A stretch of DNA of 64,000 nucleotides, taken from positions 5,450 to 69,449 of the forward strand of contig DHVT01000022.1 of assembly GCA_002412775.1 (NCBI GenBank). Direction: 5' to 3'. Of the stretch, positions 17,414-25,777 are shown piece after piece (the first letter of the stretch is position 1; each line of letters starts with the position of its first letter). The notes under the pieces are model-generated. The model ran no database searches and was not told where the DNA came from. It worked only from the letters and a program-made list of their open reading frames with translations. Origin of the DNA: Firmicutes bacterium UBA5201 (GTDB lineage Bacteria; Bacillota; Clostridia; Peptostreptococcales; Acidaminobacteraceae). Made by a program: the position numbers and the translations under genes.

Positions 17414-18109
17414 ATGAGATACACTGTAGATCCCAAAGTGTTTAAACTTCAAGAGGATATCAAGTTCGGCATTATCATTGGAAAACACCTTACAAACACA
17501 GAGACCACTGATGAAGATGAATCCAGGTTGAGAAGAGCTGAAGAGCAAATGAGGTATACCATTCAATCCGATCAACTGAGAGAAGTACGAAATGTCGCAT
17601 TGTATAGAGATGTCATGACCAAAGCTGGAATCAATCCCAACAAGTATTTAGTTTCGGTCGAGGCCATGTTCAAGCGAATATTGAAAGGTGGCAATTTACC
17701 TAAAATCAATGCGCTCGTGGATTTGTGCAATGCTGTGTCGGTTGAGCAGGTCATCTCGCTTGGAGGACATGATCTTGATGATATCACACATGACATGGAA
17801 GTGCGTTTCAGCCATCCAGAAGATCGTTTTTTGCCATTTGGTGCGGAAGATTACGAACCGGTGGACGAGAATGAACTGGTTTTCACAAGCGGCAATATCG
17901 TTCAAACCAGAAAATGGGTATGGCGACAAAGTGAGCTGGGCAAAATGACACTGAACAGTAGCAATATAGTATTTCAATTGGTTGGATTCGGAGACGATCC
18001 ATCTTTTGATAATGCGATGAGGTCGATTGAAGACCTTGTAATAGATCGGTTCAATGGCAATTTCAAATCGTTTGTTGTAGATGCAACCAATCAGAGTATT
18101 GAGTTTTAA
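17414..18109 (+). CDS. B3/4 (tRNA-binding-like) domain protein
   Basis: A 231-residue protein with the B3/4 domain found in the beta subunit of phenylalanyl-tRNA synthetase and in free-standing proteins. Visible family features are RNVALYRDVMTKAGINPNKYLVS, the NLPKINALVDLCNAVSV segment and SLGGHDLDDI. Free-standing B3/4 proteins may edit or sense aminoacyl-tRNA, but this is not shown. AGGGGAGG precedes the ATG. A shorter paralogue lies at 44998-45624. Confidence 0.8.
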   Translation: MRYTVDPKVFKLQEDIKFGIIIGKHLTNTETTDEDESRLRRAEEQMRYTIQSDQLREVRNVALYRDVMTKAGINPNKYLVSVEAMFKRILKGGNLPKINALVDLCNAVSVEQVISLGGHDLDDITHDMEVRFSHPEDRFLPFGAEDYEPVDENELVFTSGNIVQTRKWVWRQSELGKMTLNSSNIVFQLVGFGDDPSFDNAMRSIEDLVIDRFNGNFKSFVVDATNQSIEF

Positions 18110-18110
18110 T

Positions 18111-18593
18111 ATGAAGACAGGACTTACAATAGGCAAATACGCTCCCCTTCACAAGGGACATCAGCAGATTATAGAAAAAGCACTGGAGGAAATGGACGAA
18201 TTGATCGTTATTGTCTATGATGCTCCCAAATTGACCAATATTCCACTGGAAGTAAGAGCCGGATGGATCAGAAAGCTTTATCCGGGTATTCGGGTGATTG
18301 AAGCAAAGGAAGTACCGAAGGACGTGGGTTACACTGAGGAAATCCAAAAGAAACATGAGGATTACATCCTCTCATTGGTTGAGGGTTTTAAGATAGCCGT
18401 CTTTTATTCCAGCGAATCCTATGGAGAGCGAATGAGTAGGGCGCTCGGTGCGGAAAATAGAATTGTGGACATGGACCGTAAAAACATCAACATTTCCGGA
18501 ACAGAAATCCGTCATGACCCTTATGGATGCAGAGGTTATATCGAACCAATGGTATTTTTGGATTTGATCCGATATGATTATCATCAAATTTGA
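18111..18593 (+). CDS. Nucleotidyltransferase, NadR/CoaD-like (HxGH)
   Basis: A 160-residue cytidylyltransferase-like protein. The N-terminal GKYAPLHKGHQ contains the HxGH active site (His14, His17) and the C-terminal ISGTEIR is the second motif. The nearest known activity is nicotinamide-mononucleotide adenylyltransferase of NadR, but the NadR kinase domain is absent and the substrate is open. ATG 18111 follows the upstream stop by one base, implying coupled translation; the frame is open further upstream inside the previous gene. Confidence 0.8.
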   Translation: MKTGLTIGKYAPLHKGHQQIIEKALEEMDELIVIVYDAPKLTNIPLEVRAGWIRKLYPGIRVIEAKEVPKDVGYTEEIQKKHEDYILSLVEGFKIAVFYSSESYGERMSRALGAENRIVDMDRKNINISGTEIRHDPYGCRGYIEPMVFLDLIRYDYHQI

Positions 18594-18626
18594 AACTGAA
18601 ATGAAGATAAAAGAAAGGTGGGTTAT

Positions 18627-19004
18627 ATGAAATATCTATCATGGTTCAATGTCATACTACTTATTTATCTGCTATCATTTCCTCTGGCACTGGAACTCAA
18701 TAAAAGTGCTTTTAGAGGAAAAAAGAAGAAATTCAACAAGGCTTTGAAGATGGGAAGGAAATATCATCCCTATGCCGGAATAACACTGATTGTGACCGGA
18801 CTGATCCATGGTTTGGACAAACTTGGTGTCACACTGAGATTTCATACCGGTTCACTACTTTTGATCATTCTGATCATCAACGGGTTCATTGGGTTCTATT
18901 ATAAGAAAAAGCGCAGTAAAAAGCTCGCCACAGTCCATAGAATTGTGGGAGTGGCTGTAGCTGCCGCATTTTTACTTCATTATATCAATCCATGGTTTTT
19001 TTAG
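18627..19004 (+). CDS. Small four-helix membrane protein, possibly haem-binding
   Basis: A 125-residue membrane protein with about four helices. Histidines fall at helix ends in KYHPYAGITL, GLIHGLDKLG, LRFHTGS, ATVHRIVG and FLLHYINPWFF, a spacing that recalls cytochrome b561/ferric-reductase-like membrane domains. No function can be stated. AAAGGTGG lies upstream of the ATG at 18627. A terminator follows. Confidence 0.6.
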   Translation: MKYLSWFNVILLIYLLSFPLALELNKSAFRGKKKKFNKALKMGRKYHPYAGITLIVTGLIHGLDKLGVTLRFHTGSLLLIILIINGFIGFYYKKKRSKKLATVHRIVGVAVAAAFLLHYINPWFF

Positions 19005-19025
19005 TGATTTCAAGCACCGATCAAT

Positions 19026-19058
19026 AAGGCAGGTCATTGGACCATTGCCTTTTTTTTA
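19026..19058 (+). terminator. Rho-independent terminator
   Basis: AAGGCA and TGCCTT arms (19026-19031, 19046-19051) with an inner GGTC/GACC helix, followed by a run of Ts. It ends the transcript of the small membrane protein. Confidence 0.82.
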
Positions 19059-19367
19059 CGTTTTAGCAGCGATGTATGACCTATCTTCATAACAATCATT
19101 CCGAGATATGTTTTTAAACAAAACAACTTTACAAAGGCAATGATTTGAGGTATTGCATGTTTCATACCAAAAAATTCAAAAATCATATTATTATTTTTTA
19201 ATAGTTTTTCTCTTATTTCTCTGGAGTGAAATGCAATCGGTTGCGCACACTGTGTATACAATATCCAATAGCTGAAAACTCAATGATTTCAATATTTTCA
19301 GAATAATTAATTACCATTATAGATAAAATTGTTCATTTTTGTAAACAACTTTTTAATTTTTTGTAAC
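19059..19367. other. Intergenic region upstream of the dpp operon, no gene seen
   Basis: AT-rich spacer. A 75-codon frame on the minus strand (19034-19261) has a TTG start, no ribosome binding site and overlaps the terminator, so I do not call it. The only signals I see are an inverted repeat CTGAAAA/TTTTCAG (19272-19301) and a CodY-like box inside its right part. Confidence 0.6.
19293..19307 (+). promoter_or_regulatory. CodY-like box (weak)
   Basis: TATTTTCAGAATAAT matches the published CodY consensus AATTTTCWGAAAATT at 12 of 15 positions. It lies about 60 bases upstream of the -35 box of the dpp promoter. CodY represses peptide transport genes in other Firmicutes. AT-rich DNA gives such matches by chance, so this is only a candidate. 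Confidence 0.3.
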
Positions 19368-19396
19368 TTGAATTGATATTTCTCAATGCCTATAAT
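19368..19396 (+). promoter_or_regulatory. Sigma-A-type promoter of the dpp/opp operon
   Basis: TTGAAT (19368-19373), 17-base spacer, TATAAT (19391-19396). About 63 bases upstream of the first gene of the operon. Confidence 0.75.
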
Positions 19397-19459
19397 TGAC
19401 ACAAGATTTGCAAGTTGTGAATCTGTGAATTTCAATTATTTTAAAGGGGGATACAAAAA

Positions 19460-21049
19460 GTGAAAAAACGTTTTCTAGTATTATTAAGTCTAATGTTGAT
19501 TTTCTCACTGGTAGTTGTAGGTTGCGGAAGCAAAGAAACTCAAACTCCAGTAGCTGATGAGCCAAGTACGACACCATCTGATGCACCAGCAGTTTCCGAG
19601 CCGACAGGTTCAGTTAAGGAAACTTTGGTTGTTGGTCACGGTGCGGATGCAAAATCGCTTGATCCACATGCGACAAACGATCAACCATCTTCAAGAGTTA
19701 TGAAACAAATCTATGAGACTTTGGTCAACCAAAACGAAGCAATGGAATTGGAACCAGGTCTTGCAGAATCATGGACTCAAATCGATGAGTTGACTTATGA
19801 GTTCAAACTCAAGCAAGGCGTCTTATTCCACAATGGCGAAGAGTTTAAAGCTAGTGACGTCAAGTTCACCATCTTGAGAGCACTTGAATCTTCTCACATC
19901 GGCCACATCGTTGGTCCTATCGATGGGGAAAAAATTGATGTCGTAGATGATTACACAATCAGAATTTCAACAAAAGATCCATTTGCACCATTGATTGCTC
20001 ACTTTGCACATACTGCAATGGGAATCCTCAATGAAAAAGCTGTAACTGAAGCTGGTGATGACTATGGTCAAAAGCCTGTCGGTACTGGTCCTTTCGAATT
20101 TGCTAATTGGGTGAATGGTGATAAAATCGATCTTGAAAGATTTGAAGATTACCATGGAGAACCTGCAAAAGTCAAATTCGTTACATTCAGAAATCTTTCT
20201 GACAATACAACAAGAACAATCGAACTCGAATCAGGTGGTGTAGATATCGCTTATGATATCCAACCAACAGACGTTTCAAGAGTAGAAACGAACAGTGATT
20301 TGACTCTTCTTAGAGACATGAACCTTGCTACGACATATGTTGGATTCAACACTGAAAAAGCACCTTATGACAATGTGCTTGTACGTCAGGCAATCAACTA
20401 TGTGCTTGATATGGATACAATCGTAGATGTGGTTTACGAAGGTGTCGGAGCTCCTTCAAACGGTCCTCTTGGTCCTAACGTATGGGCATCCAACCAAGAT
20501 CTTGAGCAATACGGTTTCAACATTGAGAAAGCAAAAGAGTTGATGAAAGAAGCTGGATATGAAAATGGCTTCAAGACAACTATCTGGACCAATGACAACC
20601 AACAAAGAATGGACATAGCTGAAATCGCTCAAAACCAATTGAAAGAAATCGGAATCGAAGCAGAAGTTAAAGTTGTTGAGTGGGGCGCATACCTTGACGG
20701 AACAGCTAACGGCGAGCACGATATGTTCATCTTGGGTTGGGTTACAGTAACAGGCGATCCTGACTACGGTTTATATGCTTTGTTCCACAGTTCACAACAC
20801 GGAGCTGCAGGAAACAGAACGTTCTACTCGAACGCTCGTGTAGATGAGTTGCTTGATAGCGCACGTGTATCTGCGGATCCTTCAGTAAGAGAAGCTGCTT
20901 ACAAAGAAGCTCAAGAGATCATAAGAGAAGAAGCACCATGGATCTTCACATGGTCTGGTGAGAACCTTTCTGGAACACGTTCAAACGTAAGAGGCTTCAG
21001 CCAACATCCAGCTGGACACCACAAATTATCTAGCGTTTATTTTGAATAA
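19460..21049 (+). CDS. Peptide/nickel-type ABC transporter, substrate-binding lipoprotein
   Basis: A 529-residue family 5 solute-binding protein. The N-terminus has a lipobox (LVVVGC, Cys22) followed by a linker rich in Pro, Thr and Ser. Family features: HGADAKSLDPH at the start of the mature domain, KQGVLFHNGEEFKASDVKFT and GTGPFEF. Members bind di- or oligopeptides, and some bind nickel or sugars; peptides are most likely given the operon. GTG start with AAAGGGGG upstream. It is the first gene of a five-gene operon (binding protein, two permeases, two ATPases). Confidence 0.92.
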   Translation: MKKRFLVLLSLMLIFSLVVVGCGSKETQTPVADEPSTTPSDAPAVSEPTGSVKETLVVGHGADAKSLDPHATNDQPSSRVMKQIYETLVNQNEAMELEPGLAESWTQIDELTYEFKLKQGVLFHNGEEFKASDVKFTILRALESSHIGHIVGPIDGEKIDVVDDYTIRISTKDPFAPLIAHFAHTAMGILNEKAVTEAGDDYGQKPVGTGPFEFANWVNGDKIDLERFEDYHGEPAKVKFVTFRNLSDNTTRTIELESGGVDIAYDIQPTDVSRVETNSDLTLLRDMNLATTYVGFNTEKAPYDNVLVRQAINYVLDMDTIVDVVYEGVGAPSNGPLGPNVWASNQDLEQYGFNIEKAKELMKEAGYENGFKTTIWTNDNQQRMDIAEIAQNQLKEIGIEAEVKVVEWGAYLDGTANGEHDMFILGWVTVTGDPDYGLYALFHSSQHGAAGNRTFYSNARVDELLDSARVSADPSVREAAYKEAQEIIREEAPWIFTWSGENLSGTRSNVRGFSQHPAGHHKLSSVYFE

Positions 21050-21080
21050 TATACAAAGTTAAGACAGCGATAAAACACTT

Positions 21081-21108
21081 TATAGGGTCATACATTTATG
21101 ACCCTATA
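21081..21108 (+). other. Intra-operon stem-loop after the binding-protein gene
   Basis: TATAGGGTCATA and TATGACCCTATA form a perfect 12-bp stem with a four-base loop. There is no T-run after it, so it is not an efficient terminator. Hairpins in this place often protect the upstream mRNA from 3' exonucleases and so raise binding protein over permease. Confidence 0.7.
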
Positions 21109-21139
21109 ATTGGTGTTAGCGTATTAAGGAGGGCAAACT

Positions 21140-22069
21140 ATGCATAAGTATATACTCCGACGTCTTCTGTTATTGATTCCTGTAATGCTCGGTGTATCTT
21201 TCATTGTTTTCACAATGATGTATTTCACACCTGGAGATCCTGCGAGAATCATGCTTGGCGAAACAGCACCGGAGGCAGATGTTCAGAGGTTAAGAGACGA
21301 TTTGGGGCTTAATGATCCGTTTTTTTTCCAATATGGAAGATATGTAAAAAATGCAGTCGTCAATCAAGATATGGGACGTTCATATGTCACAAAACGCCCT
21401 GTGTTTGATGAAATCGCCGCAAAATTTCCAAACACTTTAAAATTGGCTTCCTTGGGTGTCCTCGTCGCAGTAGTGATCGGTGTTCCCATAGGAATAATAT
21501 CCGCAACCAGACAGTATTCCCTTTTTGACAATATATCCATGGTCTTTGCATTAATCGGTGTGTCTATGCCGAACTTCTGGCAAGGTCTGTTATTGATCAT
21601 CTTTTTCTCAGTCAATCTGGCATGGTTGCCTTCATCAGGATTTGACACATGGAAGCACATGATCCTTCCGGCGGTCACCCTCGGAACAAGTTCTGCTGCA
21701 ATAATTACCCGTATGACACGATCAAGCATGCTTGAAGTCGTCAGACAAGATTATATTCGTACAGCGAGAGCCAAAGGTCAAAAGGAATCTGTAGTCATCA
21801 ACCAGCACGCACTTAAAAACGCACTCATACCCGTTATTACAGTTATTGGACTTCAATTCGGTTACTTACTTGGTGGTGCGGTTCTTACAGAGTCAATTTT
21901 TGGTATCTCAGGTGTCGGCCGTCTGATGGTGGATTCCATCAAATCGAGAGACATGCTTGTCGTTCAAGGTGGCGTATTGTTTATCGCCGTCACTTTCAGT
22001 ATTGTGAATCTAGGTGTAGACATACTGTATTCATTCGTCGACCCTAGAATCAAATCACAATATAAATAG
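21140..22069 (+). CDS. Peptide ABC transporter permease (DppB/OppB type)
   Basis: A 309-residue permease with about six membrane helices. The N-terminus YILRRLLLLIPVMLGVSFIVF and the segment YFTPGDPARIMLGE are typical of DppB. The EAA loop is YIRTARAKGQKESVVINQHAL. It pairs with the next permease to form the channel. AGGAGG lies upstream. Third position in the operon after the stem-loop spacer. Confidence 0.92.
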   Translation: MHKYILRRLLLLIPVMLGVSFIVFTMMYFTPGDPARIMLGETAPEADVQRLRDDLGLNDPFFFQYGRYVKNAVVNQDMGRSYVTKRPVFDEIAAKFPNTLKLASLGVLVAVVIGVPIGIISATRQYSLFDNISMVFALIGVSMPNFWQGLLLIIFFSVNLAWLPSSGFDTWKHMILPAVTLGTSSAAIITRMTRSSMLEVVRQDYIRTARAKGQKESVVINQHALKNALIPVITVIGLQFGYLLGGAVLTESIFGISGVGRLMVDSIKSRDMLVVQGGVLFIAVTFSIVNLGVDILYSFVDPRIKSQYK

Positions 22070-22081
22070 GAGGGTGAACAT

Positions 22082-22951
22082 ATGTCTAATGATGTGAAAA
22101 AAAGAAAAAAATCGGGACCATGGCGTGAAGTCTGGCGACGACTAAAACAAAATAAATCTGCAATATTCGGTTTGATTGTTATAGTAACCCTGATCCTTGT
22201 TGCGATATTCGCGGATCAGATCGCACCATATGGCTATGACGATCAAAACTTAAGAGAGAGATTCCAGACGCCAAACAGCGCACATTGGTTTGGAACGGAC
22301 AACTTTGGAAGAGATATTTTCAGTAGAATCATCTATGGAGCTCAAATATCCTTGAAAGTTGGTCTATTGGCAGTTGGTATAGCGTTGATCATAGGAGGAA
22401 CCTTGGGAGCTATCGCGGGGTTCTATGGTGGCAAACTCGACAATGCAATCATGAGATTTATCGACGTGCTTCTCGCTATTCCCGCCATATTGCTCGCAAT
22501 TTCCATTGTGGCGGCCCTTGGGCCTGAACTGCGGAACGTAATGATTGCGGTCGGTGTGGGTTCGATCCCTTCCTATGCGAGAATCGTCAGGGCTTCGGTG
22601 CTTTCGCTCCGTGACCAGGAATTCATTGAAGCTGCCAGAGCAGTCGGTGCAAGTGACACCAGACTGATAGTCAAACATATCATTCCAAACTCTTTGGCAC
22701 CACTGATTGTGCAATCGACCATAGGTGTTGCCGGTGCGATCCTTGCCGCAGCAGGATTAGGATTTATCGGACTCGGTATCCAACCACCACTTGCTGAATG
22801 GGGAGCTATGCTCAACAGTGGCAGACAGTACATCAGAGATTATCCTCACATGACTGCATTCCCGGGACTTGCCATCATGGTGACCATATTCGCGCTCAAC
22901 TTATTGGGTGATGGTCTTAGAGATGCGCTGGATCCGAGACTGAAGAACTAG
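22082..22951 (+). CDS. Peptide ABC transporter permease (DppC/OppC type)
   Basis: A 289-residue permease. The first helix follows WRRLKQNKSAIFGLIVI; HWFGTDNFGRDIFSRIIYGA is the conserved DppC motif, and FIEAARAVGASDTRLIVKHI is the EAA loop contacting the ATPases. Length is normal for the family, unlike the enlarged permease at 50122. AGGAGG precedes the ATG 12 bases after the upstream stop. Confidence 0.92.
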   Translation: MSNDVKKRKKSGPWREVWRRLKQNKSAIFGLIVIVTLILVAIFADQIAPYGYDDQNLRERFQTPNSAHWFGTDNFGRDIFSRIIYGAQISLKVGLLAVGIALIIGGTLGAIAGFYGGKLDNAIMRFIDVLLAIPAILLAISIVAALGPELRNVMIAVGVGSIPSYARIVRASVLSLRDQEFIEAARAVGASDTRLIVKHIIPNSLAPLIVQSTIGVAGAILAAAGLGFIGLGIQPPLAEWGAMLNSGRQYIRDYPHMTAFPGLAIMVTIFALNLLGDGLRDALDPRLKN

Positions 22952-22975
22952 AATAGCGGGGAGGCTGTGAATCAA

Positions 22976-23956
22976 ATGAAAAATAAAATGTTACTTGAAA
23001 TAAAAGACCTTGCGATTCATTATATAACTGTAGATGGAACTGTAAAAGCAGTTCAAGACATGAACCTTGAAATCGCAGAAGGTGAGACACTGGGTCTTGT
23101 TGGTGAGACAGGAGCCGGTAAAACAACAACCGCACTTGGCATTATGCAACTTGTGCCGAATCCTCCAGGAAAGATCATCTCCGGTGAAATAATTTTTGAG
23201 GGTGAGAATCTGATTGGCAAATCGCCAAATGAACTGAGGAAAATCAGGGGAAAACAGATTTCAATGATTTTTCAAGACCCGATGACCTCTTTAAATCCGG
23301 TCATGACTGTTGGAGACCAAATCGCGGAAGTAATCAAACTTCATGAAGACGTCAACAATGCCGAGGCTACCGAGAAAGCCAAAAAAATGCTTTTGAAGGT
23401 TGGAATTCCCGCTGAGAGATCAAAAGATTATCCACACCAGTTCAGCGGCGGTATGAGACAGCGTGTTGTCATTGCGATAGCACTGGCATGCAATCCGAAG
23501 CTTCTGATTGCGGATGAACCGACGACGGCGCTTGACGTTACAATACAGGCACAAGTTCTGGAGCTCATGAAAAGCCTCAAGACAGAATTCAATACTTCCA
23601 TGATCATGATTACACACGATCTGGGAATTGTTGCTGAAGTATGCGACAAGGTTGCAATCATGTACGCTGGAAATGTCATTGAGTACACCGATAAAGTCAA
23701 TCTTTTCACTACACCTAAGCATCCCTATACAATCGGGCTGTTCAATTCGATCCCGGATATCGAAAGCGATGTGGAAAGATTGAATCCGATCAAAGGATTG
23801 ATGCCGGATCCAACAGATTTACCGACAGGGTGCTCATTCCATCCGAGATGCGACAAAGCTATGCCGATTTGCTCGACCCGTGTCCCTCTCAACACTGAAG
23901 TTCAACCAGGACATTTCGTGAAGTGCCTTTTGTTTGAAGAGGGGGTCGTCAAATGA
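22976..23956 (+). CDS. Peptide ABC transporter ATP-binding protein (DppD/OppD type)
   Basis: A 326-residue ABC ATPase. Walker A GETGAGKTT, signature FSGGMRQRVVIAIAL and Walker B LLIADEPTTALDVT are intact. The C-terminal cysteine cluster (GCSFHPRCDKAMPIC) is the oligopeptide-ATPase-specific Fe-S-type extension. ATG 22976 is chosen; a GTG at 22967 is only two bases from the GGGAGG site and is less likely, though it cannot be ruled out. It forms the ATPase pair with the next gene. Confidence 0.9.
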   Translation: MKNKMLLEIKDLAIHYITVDGTVKAVQDMNLEIAEGETLGLVGETGAGKTTTALGIMQLVPNPPGKIISGEIIFEGENLIGKSPNELRKIRGKQISMIFQDPMTSLNPVMTVGDQIAEVIKLHEDVNNAEATEKAKKMLLKVGIPAERSKDYPHQFSGGMRQRVVIAIALACNPKLLIADEPTTALDVTIQAQVLELMKSLKTEFNTSMIMITHDLGIVAEVCDKVAIMYAGNVIEYTDKVNLFTTPKHPYTIGLFNSIPDIESDVERLNPIKGLMPDPTDLPTGCSFHPRCDKAMPICSTRVPLNTEVQPGHFVKCLLFEEGVVK

Positions 23957-24948
23957 TGGAGGAGGTGAAAGGTTTGCAACCTGAAAGATTGCTTGAAGTT
24001 AGAAACCTTAAGAAATATTTCAATACCAAAAAGGGTTTGCTCCATGCGGTTGATGATGTCAACTTTTTTATCAACAAAGGTGAGACATTGGGCGTAGTAG
24101 GCGAGTCCGGTTGTGGTAAATCGACAACTGGTCGTGTTGTTCTTAGACTGCTTGAAGCTACTGACGGTGAGATTTTTTTTGAAGGCAAAAACATCAGAGA
24201 TTATAACAAATCACAAATGCGCAATATGAGAAAAGAGATGCAGATTGTTTTTCAAGATCCATTTGCATCCCTTAATCCGAGAATGAGTATTTCTGAAATT
24301 ATTTCAGAACCGCTTATTGTCAATAAAGTGTTCAAAGATAAAGCGGATCGAATGAAGCGTGTAAGAGAATTGATGTCCATAGTGGGACTGGCTGAGCGTT
24401 TGACCAACGCCTATCCACATGAGCTCGATGGCGGAAGACGTCAAAGGATAGGAATTGCAAGAGCACTTGCATTGAAGCCGAAATTCATAGTTCAAGATGA
24501 ACCTGTTTCAGCTCTTGACGTTTCCATTCAAGCTCAAATCCTCAATCTCATGGATGATCTACAAAAAGAGTTCGATTTGACTTACATGTTCATTTCACAC
24601 GACCTCAGTGTCGTAAAACACGTGAGTGACAGAATCGCTGTAATGTATCTCGGAAAAGTTGTGGAACTTGCGGATTACAAAACTATGTTCAAGAATCCAC
24701 AGCATCCATATACTCAAGCTTTGCTATCGGCGATACCGGTACCGAGACTTGACGTTCACCGAGATCGAATCATACTCGAGGGTGATGTTCCAAGTCCGAT
24801 CAATCCTCCTGAAGGATGCCGTTTTTACGGAAGATGTCGTTATAGACAATCCGACTGTCTAAATGTCACTCCAGAACTTAAAGAGGTTGGTCCTGAAACA
24901 TTTGTTGCTTGTCATTACACTGGCAACCTCAAACCTGCTATTGTTTAA
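23953..24948 (+). CDS. Peptide ABC transporter ATP-binding protein (DppF/OppF type), variant signature
   Basis: A 331-residue ABC ATPase. Walker A GESGCGKST and Walker B FIVQDEPVSALDVS are normal, but the signature reads ELDGGRRQRIG where LSGGQ is usual; I recall this variant in some clostridial DppF proteins, so it may be a subfamily trait. The C-terminal cysteine motif GCRFYGRCRYRQSDC is present. The ATG at 23953 overlaps the previous stop; a TTG at 23974 sits seven bases after a perfect GGAGGAGGTG and is a serious alternative start giving MQPERLLEVRN. Confidence 0.88.
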   Translation: MMEEVKGLQPERLLEVRNLKKYFNTKKGLLHAVDDVNFFINKGETLGVVGESGCGKSTTGRVVLRLLEATDGEIFFEGKNIRDYNKSQMRNMRKEMQIVFQDPFASLNPRMSISEIISEPLIVNKVFKDKADRMKRVRELMSIVGLAERLTNAYPHELDGGRRQRIGIARALALKPKFIVQDEPVSALDVSIQAQILNLMDDLQKEFDLTYMFISHDLSVVKHVSDRIAVMYLGKVVELADYKTMFKNPQHPYTQALLSAIPVPRLDVHRDRIILEGDVPSPINPPEGCRFYGRCRYRQSDCLNVTPELKEVGPETFVACHYTGNLKPAIV

Positions 24949-24969
24949 TTAATGATTTCTTCATAAAAA

Positions 24970-25020
24970 GGAGCTTGTATAGAAATGATTTCATTTCTAT
25001 ACAAGCTCCACTTTTTTTTT
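24970..25020. terminator. Bidirectional terminator
   Basis: A 19-bp perfect inverted repeat (24970-24988, 24991-25009) with nine Ts after it on the plus strand and five on the minus strand. It separates the dpp operon from the convergent stress-protein gene and probably serves both. Confidence 0.88.
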
Positions 25021-25585
25021 ACTTTAAATGCTGGTCATATTCTGTTTTTGCTTTGGCCTCTTCAATCTTATACCTTTCTCTGATCAGACTTTCGTTGTCG
25101 TAAAAATTGTTATGCACGTCATCACGCATGGTTTCTACTTTGTCATCAACAAAAATGATGATTTTTCCCTGATCTAGATACTCTCCAAATTCTTCGGCTT
25201 CTTCTTTGTTGAACCCGAGTTTCATCATGGAGCCAATCATTCCTCCAATCGCACCTCCTGCCAGAAGCCCCGTCAAAGTCACTGCGATAGGGCCGGCAGC
25301 TAAAAATGGACCAACACCCGGAATAGCAACAAGCCCAAGTTGCGCGACAAGGCCACCTAATCCCCCTACAAGACCACCAGTAACCACACCAGCCTCGGTA
25401 GCGGAGACGGCATCTTGTGATTTGATGTTGACCTCGGTATCTTTGGCAATTTGCTCCACATCCTCTTCATATTTATATAGGACTGATATCTCATCCGCAT
25501 CAAAACCGGACTTGATCAGTCGTTCAATGGCCCTATATGCGTTGCTTTCCTGATCGAATACTCCAATCAACTTTTTGTCTTTCAT
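25019..25585 (-). CDS. General stress protein 17M-like protein
   Basis: A 188-residue protein. The first 60 residues (KKLIGVFDQESNAYRAIERLIKSGF) match the general stress protein 17M/YflT N-terminal domain. The middle (about 70-125) is a Gly/Ala-rich hydrophobic stretch with GxxxG repeats such as GGLVGGLGGLVAQLG, similar to glycine-zipper membrane segments. The C-terminus is charged. Its role in stress response is inferred from the family name only. AGGAG precedes the ATG. Its upstream region faces that of the CoA-disulfide-reductase-like gene, 192 bases away. Confidence 0.75.
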   Translation of the reverse strand: MKDKKLIGVFDQESNAYRAIERLIKSGFDADEISVLYKYEEDVEQIAKDTEVNIKSQDAVSATEAGVVTGGLVGGLGGLVAQLGLVAIPGVGPFLAAGPIAVTLTGLLAGGAIGGMIGSMMKLGFNKEEAEEFGEYLDQGKIIIFVDDKVETMRDDVHNNFYDNESLIRERYKIEEAKAKTEYDQHLK

Positions 25586-25684
25586 AATGTACTCCTTTCA
25601 GCACTCGTTTTATCTTATGAGCCCTTATGGTCTCTTATGGTCTTTCTACCACATAAATTGAGATAATAAACAAATGTGTCTCAC

Positions 25685-25755
25685 TTATAATGTTTATTAA
25701 AAAGAATTTTGAAAATTCACTATATTGCTGTGATAATCAGTTATAATAATAGTAA
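25685..25755. promoter_or_regulatory. Divergent regulatory region with palindromes (possible PerR-like boxes)
   Basis: Two AT-rich 7-1-7 elements, TTATAATGTTTATTA (25685-25699) and TTATAATAATAGTAA (25741-25755), each match the PerR box TTATAATNATTATAA at 12 of 14 fixed positions. Between them GAATTTT-G-AAAATTC (25704-25718) is a perfect palindrome over the -35 box. The downstream gene is of an oxidative-stress type. The match may be chance in AT-rich DNA. Confidence 0.35.
25709..25737 (+). promoter_or_regulatory. Sigma-A-type promoter of the CoA-disulfide-reductase-like gene
   Basis: TTGAAA (25709-25714), 17-base spacer, GATAAT (25732-25737), 40 bases before the start codon. Confidence 0.6.
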
Positions 25756-25777
25756 CAAAAAAAAGGAGGAACCGATA

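Noticed and set aside
19034..19261. 75-codon frame on the minus strand
   Set aside because: TTG start without ribosome binding site, overlaps a terminator, and the composition looks like AT-rich spacer.
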